From Clostridiales bacterium (GTDB lineage Bacteria; Bacillota; Clostridia; Lachnospirales; Lachnospiraceae), in NCBI GenBank assembly GCA_015655075.1, contig JAATFT010000068.1, forward strand, positions 1-40,881: DNA of 40,881 bases, given 5' to 3'. The position numbers and the translations under genes are program-made. Shown in pieces: positions 34,222 to 40,829 of the stretch. Under the pieces are notes generated by a model. That model saw only the letters and a list, made by a program, of their open reading frames with translations. It was not told the origin of the DNA and made no database searches. The stretch's first letter is position 1; the number at the start of each line of letters is the position of its first letter.

Positions 34222-35298
34222 TTGAAACAATCATTTATTGGCAATAATATTAACCGCTTTACCGAAACGGTAAAAGATATAAAGGGAAAGTTATTCAGTA
34301 AGACCAATAATTATGTTGAATGTTATGAGGCAAATGAAGGTTTAGAGGATAAAGCCTTAAAGGATAAAGGCTTAAAGGATAAAAATAAAGATACTGTAAA
34401 AATTCCTCCATTTATAAACCTTGTAACATTTAACCGGATGGGACTGACAATTAAAAATCTGAATAATATCCTTGATTCCGACGAGGATTTCGAATTGCAC
34501 ATCATAGACTGTAATTCGAAGGATAACACCTGGGACTATATCCAGACTTTAAATGACAAAAGGATCAAATCCAAAACACGGTTTACCTTAAATCTCGGTC
34601 CTATATATCCTCTTAATTACAGCCTGACAAAAAGGAAGCCCGGGCAGTATTTTATAACCGTAGACAGCGATACCTTTATAAAAACAAAAAATTGGATAGC
34701 CCGTTTTATGGAGGTTTTTGATGCTTTTCCGGAAGTCGGTTTACTGGGAGTAATGAGGGATAAACCATATCCACGGTATTTACCTCCGGTTACAGCCAGA
34801 GAAAGAGATAATATAAATTATCTTGAGCTGAAAAATGCAACGGTGGGGGTAGACTTGGATTTCGTACCGGGACAGTTACAGTGCTTAAGGCCTGAGCTTA
34901 TTGAGGAAATAGGATACTGGAGTGAAGAAAACGGGTACGGCGATGCCGAAATATCCCCAAGAATCGTTCATTATACCTCCTTTAAGGCGGGATACCTGAC
35001 TACCGTTGAAATCGATATGACTCAGTATATCGGCTGTAATATATGTCAGGGCAGAGATATCTGCAAACTCAGCAAAAGCGTAAGCTCCTGTTTTTCCCTC
35101 AGTAAAGCATCTAATTATAACGAGTCCTTTGTACGCAAACATGGCTGGAAATACCGTGAGACTTTCAAGGAAATTGAGGAAGGAAAAAGAACCGCTTATT
35201 GTGCATCGGTTCATGATCCCAAATCTATGGAAAATCATTTTTATAATCAGCTATGGGCTTCAGAAAATTTTGATTATTATATTAAGAATTCAAATTAA
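34222..35298 (+). CDS. GT-A glycosyltransferase with CX2CX5CX8C motif (paralog 2, N-extended)
   Basis: The 358-residue protein is a paralog of those at 31358 and 35664 with a 60-residue N-terminal extension. The extension is lysine-rich and repetitive (LEDKALKDKGLKDKNKD) and may tether the enzyme. The GT domain shows FINLVTFNRMGLTIKNL, HIIDCNSKDNTW and a DxD at D148-S149-D150. The cysteines are C272-X2-C275-X5-C281-X8-C290. The tail has TAYCASVHDP and WASENFDYY. TTG 34222 follows AAAGGA; no ATG occurs before the GT domain. It lies 22 bases after the acyltransferase gene. Confidence 0.84.
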   Translation: MKQSFIGNNINRFTETVKDIKGKLFSKTNNYVECYEANEGLEDKALKDKGLKDKNKDTVKIPPFINLVTFNRMGLTIKNLNNILDSDEDFELHIIDCNSKDNTWDYIQTLNDKRIKSKTRFTLNLGPIYPLNYSLTKRKPGQYFITVDSDTFIKTKNWIARFMEVFDAFPEVGLLGVMRDKPYPRYLPPVTARERDNINYLELKNATVGVDLDFVPGQLQCLRPELIEEIGYWSEENGYGDAEISPRIVHYTSFKAGYLTTVEIDMTQYIGCNICQGRDICKLSKSVSSCFSLSKASNYNESFVRKHGWKYRETFKEIEEGKRTAYCASVHDPKSMENHFYNQLWASENFDYYIKNSN

Positions 35299-35353
35299 AC
35301 GAACTTCAGACATAATACAACTCTCTTAAATGAGCTGCTGCCGGAATTTGCCT

Positions 35354-35510
35354 GGGGCGTGTCTGAAAACTCATTGTACCGTTCTGACCGCTCCACTTTG
35401 CGGTATGTTTCGCGGCCATTTTGGAAACGTAGAACCTCTACGCTCCCAAAATGGCTCCTTGTTTCCCACAAAGTGGAACGCCCAGCGCAAACAGTTTTCA
35501 GACACGCCCT
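35354..35510. mobile_element. Palindromic element A, copy 2 (157 bp)
   Basis: Terminal inverted repeats GGGCGTGTCTGAAAAC (35355-35370) and GTTTTCAGACACGCCC (35494-35509) pair, and the interior folds back as in copy 1 at 23295-23458, of which this is the reverse orientation. It sits between glycosyltransferase paralogs 2 and 3. The following 150 bases to 35663 are A/T-rich; they hold no visible gene and probably a promoter. Confidence 0.78.
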
Positions 35511-35663
35511 AAGAAAGTTGTTTTATGTGTTGTTTTTTATACCTTTTAGTAGTAATTTGTAACATCGGCACCGGATATACATATCATAATAGAACCAAAC
35601 AATAGATATCAACAGTATAAAATTATACTTAGAGTTTACCGGCATGAATATGGAGGAATATAT

Positions 35664-36563
35664 ATGGAACCACCTGTAATCAGTTATTCCACTTTTCACA
35701 GAATGGGCTTAACGGTCAGAAATTTAACTTCACTTTTAAGATCAACGGATGATTTTGAGCTCCATATCATTGATAATAATTCTCAGGATGATACTTGGGA
35801 CTATATCCAGACCCTGAATGACAGCCGCATTAAGTCGAGAATCCGTTTTCCCTTAAATTTCGGACCTATTTATCCAATTAACCTGAATCTGACACGCAGA
35901 AGACCGGACCAGTATTTTATCGTACTTGAAAGCGACGTTTATTTATATGCCTCTGATTGGATCAGCCGTTTTATGAAAGCATTTGAAACATTTCCGGAGG
36001 TCGGCCTCCTTGGAGTGCCCAGACCTGTTCCCCTTCCCGGATACGAACCGGAGTTGATTACCATGGAGAAAAGCGGTATAAGTTATAATCAGTTAAAATA
36101 TTGTGAGGTTGGAACAATCCGTGATTTCGTCCCCGGCCATTGCCAGTGCTTAAGACCGGAACTTCTTAATACCATAGGATATTGGTGTGAGGAAAACAGT
36201 TACGGCGACGCTGAAATTTCAATCCGAATTAATAAATATACTCCCTTTAAGGCAGGACTTACAACCGACATTCCCATCGACCTTACCCAGACCATACCTT
36301 GCCAGGCCTGTGAAGGGATTTCGTTCTGCAAACTGGATAGGGTTACTAAAACCTGTTTTGATATAAGGGACAGTAAATACAAGAATGTGTCTTTTTCAAC
36401 GGCTAACCGCTGGAAATATTTTGAGTACTTCAACGAGTTAAATCAAGACAAAAGAACCGTATACTGCGCCTCCATCCATGATCCGGCGTCTTACCGGACT
36501 CATCTTTACCATATGGATTGGGCTTTGGAAAACTTTAATTATTACGCTGTAAATGCGAATTAA
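35664..36563 (+). CDS. GT-A glycosyltransferase with CX2CX5CX8C motif (paralog 3, ExD)
   Basis: The 299-residue protein aligns without large gaps to paralog 1: VISYSTFHRMGLTVRNL, HIIDNNSQDDTW, CLRPELLNTIGYW and C213-X2-C216-X5-C222-X8-C231 at identical positions. The metal-binding DxD is replaced by E89-S90-D91 (VLESDVYL), which may change metal or donor use or lower activity. The tail has TVYCASIHDP and WALENFNYY. GGAGG lies eight bases before the ATG. Third member of the family in the cluster. Confidence 0.85.
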   Translation: MEPPVISYSTFHRMGLTVRNLTSLLRSTDDFELHIIDNNSQDDTWDYIQTLNDSRIKSRIRFPLNFGPIYPINLNLTRRRPDQYFIVLESDVYLYASDWISRFMKAFETFPEVGLLGVPRPVPLPGYEPELITMEKSGISYNQLKYCEVGTIRDFVPGHCQCLRPELLNTIGYWCEENSYGDAEISIRINKYTPFKAGLTTDIPIDLTQTIPCQACEGISFCKLDRVTKTCFDIRDSKYKNVSFSTANRWKYFEYFNELNQDKRTVYCASIHDPASYRTHLYHMDWALENFNYYAVNAN

Positions 36564-36644
36564 TAGATTTAAACCGCAAAAGAATCCTGTCCTAATGAAA
36601 AAAAACGGCTGATATTTTATAACTTGATACTGTTCCGAAACAAT

Positions 36645-36718
36645 GAGTACTCTCGGAAACTCTTTGTATGCAGATTTGTGCCGCAAAGATGCGTACAGGG
36701 GAGTTTCCGAGAGTGCTC
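36645..36718. repeat. Palindromic element D (74 bp)
   Basis: GAGTACTCTCGGAAACTC (36645-36662) pairs with 36701-36718 at 17 of 18 positions, with further pairing inside (TTGTATGCA against TGCGTACAG). No T-run follows. It fills most of the spacer before the GT-B gene, whose ribosome site begins 14 bases later. Only one copy is in the window. Confidence 0.65.
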
Positions 36719-36746
36719 AACAATAAGAATGGAGGGGTAAAACTTA

Positions 36747-37847
36747 ATGAACGGTAAATTAACGATTCTCGATGATTTTTTTCCGAATCTGACAACGGGT
36801 TTCAGAGTATCCGAATTTAATTATTATCTGGAGAAATTTCCTGCCTGCGAGGTTTTCTCCACCAGATATGACATGCACTATGCTGAGTATGTAGCTGCTT
36901 ACCCGCAGTTTGTTAACAGAGTCAAACCATTCACCCAGTTTGACTGGACGGGTAAATCTACTTCATTATATTACACGGTTTTTTTAGGTAACGCATATGC
37001 TTTTTACTTTGTTTATGAAATGTTCAACACACCGTATGTATTTGAACTGTACCCGGGCGGCTCCTATTGGATTAACGATCCGGAGGTCGATGCCAAGTTG
37101 GTAAAAGTACTTCAGTCACCGCTTCTTAAAAAAGTAATAGTTACCCAGAAAATGACCTATGATTATATCGTAAACCGCGGTTTTGCTACTCCGGATAAAA
37201 TTACGTATATATACGGCCTGGTAACCCATCCTCAGTATTTTCGCTCCGTACCGCCAAAGAAACACTACAAAGCAGAAAAGCAGACCTTTGACATCTGTTT
37301 TGTTGCACATAAATATATGGCTCAGGGACTTGACAAAGGTTATCATATATTTATCAATGTATGTAAAAAACTGGCAGACATAACTCCGAATATGCTATTC
37401 CATGTTGTGGGCAACTTTGACAAAACGGATATGGACATCACCGGCCTGGAAAACAAGATTATATTTTATGGACTGAAAGACCATAAATTCTTCCCTGATT
37501 TCTATTCCGGAATGGACATTATTGTCTCGCCCAATGCTCCTTTTATTCTGATTCCAGGTAAAAATTACGACGGTTTCCCTACCGGCTGCTGCATCGACGC
37601 GGCTTTGCATGGTGTCGGCGTTTTTTGTACCGACCCGCTTAAGCAGAATGCTCATTTTGAGCATAAAAAGGATATTTTTATCATTCCTCTTGATGTGGAT
37701 GCCATAGCCGATAATATTATGGAATATTATCTGGACCCTCAGAAATTATATCTCATGTCTGCAAATGGGCAGGCTAAATTCAGGGAAGTATTTGATTATG
37801 AAAAGCAAATAAGCCAGAGAGCTGCCGTATTGCAGCAATTCCTGTGA
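36747..37847 (+). CDS. GT-B (GT4-like) glycosyltransferase
   Basis: The 366-residue protein has two Rossmann-like halves: an N-terminal acceptor half (to about 180, with FELYPGGSYW) and a C-terminal donor half with FDICFVAHKYMAQGLDKGYH, HVVGNFD, IIFYGLKDH and the glutamate-free variant region NYDGFPTGCCIDAALHGVGV. No signal peptide or membrane helix. GGAGGGG precedes the ATG. It is the last intact gene of the cluster and would add another sugar to the same glycan. The last codons run straight into a decayed gene fragment, so the natural 3' end may have been changed. Donor unknown. Confidence 0.8.
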   Translation: MNGKLTILDDFFPNLTTGFRVSEFNYYLEKFPACEVFSTRYDMHYAEYVAAYPQFVNRVKPFTQFDWTGKSTSLYYTVFLGNAYAFYFVYEMFNTPYVFELYPGGSYWINDPEVDAKLVKVLQSPLLKKVIVTQKMTYDYIVNRGFATPDKITYIYGLVTHPQYFRSVPPKKHYKAEKQTFDICFVAHKYMAQGLDKGYHIFINVCKKLADITPNMLFHVVGNFDKTDMDITGLENKIIFYGLKDHKFFPDFYSGMDIIVSPNAPFILIPGKNYDGFPTGCCIDAALHGVGVFCTDPLKQNAHFEHKKDIFIIPLDVDAIADNIMEYYLDPQKLYLMSANGQAKFREVFDYEKQISQRAAVLQQFL

Positions 37848-38144
37848 CCAACCCTGACGGGACTACTTCCGTGCAATTCGGAGGCCAGCCTGTTGGAACC
37901 GCATTTGAACCGACGGTTCTGCCGGACCTGTTAATATGATATTTTCGGTACTTGTTGACGGTAATCCTATTGCACAGATTCACCTATTGTAACCGGACAG
38001 GTGGATGGTGATGCATTTATAACGGTATCCGACAGTCCTGTTACCGTAGCACTGGTTAATCAGACAGGTGCGGATGTGGTTTTTGCAAATATACCTGTTC
38101 AGGCCGATATTACAATATTGACCGTAAGCAATTCCCCGGCTTAA
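37841..38144 (+). pseudogene. Frameshifted C-terminal fragment of a beta-rich surface-type protein
   Basis: Three frames in turn give a continuous protein-like text: PVTNPDGTTSVQFGGQPVGT and AFEPTVLP, then PVNMIFSVLVDGNPI, then TDSPIVTGQVDGDAFITVSD, PVTVALVNQTGADVVFANIP and DITILTVSNSPA ending in TAA at 38142-38144. Two frameshifts occur within about 100 bases and there is no start codon. The Gly/Thr/Val-rich, beta-strand character is like C-terminal domains of secreted or spore-surface proteins, but I recognise no specific family. It directly follows the glycosyltransferase cluster and may be what is left of a glycosylation target. Confidence 0.6.
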
Positions 38145-38198
38145 TATAAACACCATGTAATATAGACACCCATAGGGGCTGTTGTAGAATTTAAGCTT

Positions 38199-38249
38199 AT
38201 CTGACTTAGGTCAATATTTGAGTTATAAATATTGACAGTCAGATTTTTG
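38199..38249 (+). terminator. Terminator of the glycan cluster
   Basis: ATCTGAC plus GTCAATATTT (38199-38219, with a 3-base bulge) pairs with AAATATTGAC plus AGTCAGAT (38227-38244) and is followed by TTTTTG. It lies 55 bases after the surface-protein fragment. Confidence 0.8.
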
Positions 38250-38332
38250 TATGTTATTATTTATAAAATTATAAAAATATAGTTATTTTCCGGTTGGCAG
38301 TTTATTTACTGTTTCAAGTTTTAAGCTAGTAG

Positions 38333-38457
38333 GGTGGAGAGCTTCTTTTTTGAAGTTCTCCGCCTTTTTTAATTTTATAAGAAAGTCCCCCCGCTTCTTA
38401 ACAAAGCGTAAACGGTGTTTGGGACTTTCTTGTTTCAGTCGGAGAGTGGGCTCCGAC
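38333..38457 (+). terminator. Three successive hairpins, the first a terminator
   Basis: GGTGGAGAGCTTC (38333-38345) pairs with GAAGTTCTCCGCC (38352-38364) and is followed by six T residues. AAGAAAGTCCC (38379-38389) then pairs perfectly with GGGACTTTCTT (38421-38431), enclosing a smaller CGCTT/AAGCG stem, and GTCGGAG (38438-38444) pairs with CTCCGAC (38451-38457). With the upstream terminator this makes a four-hairpin barrier before the decarboxylase genes. The last two could be a leader RNA or a dispersed repeat. Confidence 0.6.
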
Positions 38458-38498
38458 AGAAATACCAGCATAGCCGGTATAAGGTTATGAGAAAGTAG

Positions 38499-38519
38499 CA
38501 CAGCGGACCAGGAATATCT
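38499..38519. repeat. 21-bp motif shared with 31216-31236
   Basis: GCACAGCGGACC followed by AGGAATATC matches the motif at 31216-31236 at 20 of 21 positions. It is followed by TTGACT at 38523-38528, a possible -35 box, but no convincing -10 was seen. Confidence 0.6.
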
Positions 38520-38563
38520 GCTTTGACTTTTACAAAAAAACATGAATGAAAGAGGTGATATGA

Positions 38564-38728
38564 ATGACTTTATCAGAGAGTTTACTTATTGCATTATTCT
38601 GTATGGCAGTTGTATTTTCCGTTCTCGGAATACTATGGGCCGTTATCCGGCTGTTCTCTGCAACTATTATGACAATTGAGAAAAAAAAAGAAAAAAGCTT
38701 CGCCAAGAAGCGGGGGACTTACTTGTAA
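38564..38728 (+). CDS. Sodium-pump decarboxylase gamma subunit (OadG-like)
   Basis: This 54-residue protein reads MTLSESLLIALFCMAVVFSV, then LGILWAVIRLF and a lysine-rich cytoplasmic tail. A single N-terminal membrane helix with charged tail and a position directly before the beta subunit fits the small gamma subunit of oxaloacetate/methylmalonyl-CoA decarboxylase pumps, which anchors the complex. AGAGGTGAT precedes the start; an ATG four bases earlier is in another frame and reads only briefly. Spacing to the beta gene is 54 bases. It is short, so family assignment depends on context. Confidence 0.75.
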   Translation: MTLSESLLIALFCMAVVFSVLGILWAVIRLFSATIMTIEKKKEKSFAKKRGTYL

Positions 38729-38782
38729 GGTTATAATTCCGGATAAATAAAAAATTCCGGACAAATAAGGGAGGACTAAATT

Positions 38783-39919
38783 GTGTTCATCGAATCACTA
38801 ATGAAATTATGGAAAGATTCCGGGTTCGTTGCATTGACCTGGCAGTCACTTCTGATGATAATTATCGCTTGTGTACTTATTTATCTTGCGGTTGCCAAAA
38901 AGTTTGAACCGCTTCTGCTGTTACCCATTGCTTTTGGTATGCTCTTAGCCAATTTACCGCTGACGGGCCTTATGAACGAACCGGCAAGTTCTTCCGAAGC
39001 CGGCGGCCTTCTGTACTATTTATACCTGGGTGTAAAAAAGGGGATTTACCCTTCCCTGATATTTTTGGGAATCGGGGCAATGACTGATTTTGGTCCACTG
39101 ATCGCACGCCCCAGCAGCCTGCTTATAGGTGCCGGTTCCCAATTCGGTATCGCAGCCGCCTTTATTATAGCCATACTCATGGGATTCAGTCCCAAAGAGG
39201 CTTCTTCCATCGGTATTATAGGAGGTGCGGACGGCCCCACGGCCATCTACCTTACAACCAGACTTGCACCCCATCTGCTGGCTTCCATTGCCATAGCCGC
39301 CTATTCCTATATGGCACTTATCCCGCTGATCCAGCCGCCTCTTATGAAATTACTCACAACAAAGAAAGAGCGTATGATTCAAATGGAACAGTTACGAAAG
39401 ATCTCCAAATTAGAAAAAATATGCTTTCCCATCGTTGTATCAATTTTATGCATACTTCTTTTGCCGTCCGTCGCCCCGTTAATCGGCATGCTGATGCTGG
39501 GCAATCTTTTCAGGGAATCGGGAGTCGTGGAAAGGCTGTCAGATACCGTACAGAATGCATTGATAAATATTGTAACAATTTTTCTTGGAGTCACCGTAGG
39601 CGCTACCGCCGAAAGTTCCGAATTTTTAAAGACACAGACTTTGGAAATTATATTCCTCGGGCTTATCGCTTTCATGTTCAGTACGGTGGGAGGGCTTCTC
39701 ATTGGAAAATTAATGTGTTGGGCAACCAAGGGTAAGATAAATCCCCTGATAGGGTCCGCAGGAGTTTCGGCTGTCCCAATGGCCGCACGTGTATCACAGA
39801 TTGAAGGCCAGAAAGCAAATCCCGGAAACTATTTACTTATGCACGCAATGGGGCCAAATGTAGCCGGTGTCATTGGATCCGCAGTAGCTGCCGGCGTTCT
39901 TTTATCCCTTTTTGGTTAA
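38783..39919 (+). CDS. Sodium-translocating decarboxylase beta subunit (OadB/MmdB/GcdB)
   Basis: The 378-residue membrane protein has the family signatures: GIGAMTDFGPLIARP, the Na+-binding region GIIGGADGPTAIYLT and the C-terminal SAVPMAARVSQIEGQKANPG and NYLLMHAMGPNVAGVIGSAV. It couples decarboxylation of a biotin-bound carboxyl group to export of two Na+. GTG 38783 follows GGGAGG. The alpha (carboxyltransferase) and biotin carrier genes are not next to it, so the substrate (oxaloacetate, methylmalonyl-CoA or glutaconyl-CoA) cannot be told. Oxaloacetate would fit the malate module at 15.8-20.6 kb. Confidence 0.93.
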   Translation: MFIESLMKLWKDSGFVALTWQSLLMIIIACVLIYLAVAKKFEPLLLLPIAFGMLLANLPLTGLMNEPASSSEAGGLLYYLYLGVKKGIYPSLIFLGIGAMTDFGPLIARPSSLLIGAGSQFGIAAAFIIAILMGFSPKEASSIGIIGGADGPTAIYLTTRLAPHLLASIAIAAYSYMALIPLIQPPLMKLLTTKKERMIQMEQLRKISKLEKICFPIVVSILCILLLPSVAPLIGMLMLGNLFRESGVVERLSDTVQNALINIVTIFLGVTVGATAESSEFLKTQTLEIIFLGLIAFMFSTVGGLLIGKLMCWATKGKINPLIGSAGVSAVPMAARVSQIEGQKANPGNYLLMHAMGPNVAGVIGSAVAAGVLLSLFG

Positions 39920-39955
39920 ACCGCATTTTCAATTTTTTTATATTCCCAGATAATT

Positions 39956-40003
39956 GGGGCTGTCTCCAATCTTAAGTTCACTTAACATGTTTGCAGCAGC
40001 CCC
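39956..40003. repeat. Hairpin downstream of the decarboxylase beta gene
   Basis: GGGGCTG (39956-39962) pairs with CAGCCCC (39997-40003), with an inner TTAAGT/ACTTAA stem. No T-run follows on either strand, so termination is uncertain. The sequence to 40267 is A/T-rich, increasingly so after 40180, and shows no gene. Confidence 0.4.
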
Positions 40004-40267
40004 GGTCATCCGCCAATTCTTACATTTATTTCCATCTTTCTGCTATCTTTTTGTCACATATTCTCCATCCAAACATATTCTATATCAGACCGGTCATTCT
40101 TTTTTTGCGGAACGGCATAAAATTATATCCTTAAAACCCGTACTTTTAGATATCAGGAAAGTTCAATTAACCTTTAGAATTATCAATATATTTTATAAGA
40201 ATCGCAAATATATTTTATATAAAAATTAATAATATTAATATTTATATTAATTATTTTAATTTTTATA

Positions 40268-40296
40268 TTGACTTTTTTAATTAGTAGATGTATATT
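40268..40296 (+). promoter_or_regulatory. Promoter of the DUF2089 gene
   Basis: TTGACT (40268-40273), 17 bases, TATATT (40291-40296), 43 bases before the start codon, in an A/T-rich stretch. Close to the sigma-A consensus. Confidence 0.65.
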
Positions 40297-40339
40297 AAAA
40301 TCACTACAGTATATTAAGTCTATCAGGATGGTGAAAACA

Positions 40340-40726
40340 ATGAAATACAAAGCTCCGGGAATATGTCCCGTATGCGGTGAAAAGCTTTCCATTACCAAAC
40401 TTGGCTGTCCCAAGTGCTCCACAGCCATCGAAGGCGACTTCCAGCCCTGTGAATTTTGCCGTCTTCCTGAAGAAGATCTTGATTTTGTCAAGGTATTCAT
40501 CAAATGCCGGGGCAACATTAAAGATGTCGAAAAGGAACTGGGCATCTCTTATCCCACCGTCCGCGGTAAATTAGACGGAGTCATAAAAAACCTGGGGTTC
40601 GAACCTGCAAAAGATTCCGTCAAGGATAAGGAGCTTAAGGAAGCATCCAAGCTCGAAATTCTCGACCTATTATCAAAAGGCGAAATCACCGCAAAAGAAG
40701 CAACTGAAAAAATAAAAAATTTATAA
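40340..40726 (+). CDS. DUF2089 zinc-binding putative regulator
   Basis: The 128-residue protein has three CX2C pairs (C9/C12 in CPVCGEKL, C23/C26 in CPKC, C37/C40 in CEFC), expected to bind zinc. A helix-turn-helix-like segment follows (VKVFIKCRGNIKDVEKELGI and SYPTVRGKLDGVI at about residues 50-85), then a C-terminal LLSKGEITAKEATEKIK helix pair as seen in SHOCT-like regulators. This is the DUF2089 layout; such genes usually precede membrane-stress or DUF-type membrane protein genes. ATG 40340 follows GGTGA; an earlier reading from 40268 overlaps the promoter. Confidence 0.9.
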   Translation: MKYKAPGICPVCGEKLSITKLGCPKCSTAIEGDFQPCEFCRLPEEDLDFVKVFIKCRGNIKDVEKELGISYPTVRGKLDGVIKNLGFEPAKDSVKDKELKEASKLEILDLLSKGEITAKEATEKIKNL

Positions 40727-40745
40727 CTTATAGGAGGTCCTAAGT

Positions 40746-40820
40746 GTGAATCAGAATTGCGAAAGATTTGCATCAAAACCAAGAGGGTATAAAAATCCCT
40801 CTTATAAGAAAGGTTATTAG
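40746..40820 (+). CDS. Possible 24-residue small protein
   Basis: GTG 40746 is preceded by TAGGAGGTCC at ideal spacing and opens a 24-codon frame (MNQNCERFASKPRGYKNPSY, then KKGY) ending in TAG at 40818-40820. It begins 20 bases after the DUF2089 stop. The message also folds AAGAGGG/CCCTCTT within the frame. It is basic, with one cysteine and no recognised family. The strong ribosome site is the main evidence; it could instead be the remnant of a longer gene. Confidence 0.4.
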   Translation: MNQNCERFASKPRGYKNPSYKKGY

Positions 40821-40829
40821 CTGAAAAGG

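Noticed and set aside
35330..35512. 60-codon plus-strand frame
   Set aside because: It lies in element A copy 2 and is explained by the repeat.
38380..38520. Known riboswitch upstream of the decarboxylase genes
   Set aside because: Hairpins are present but no conserved core of a known class could be matched by eye.
38283..38543. 86-codon minus-strand frame
   Set aside because: It covers the terminators and hairpins at 38333-38457, so its text comes from structured non-coding sequence.
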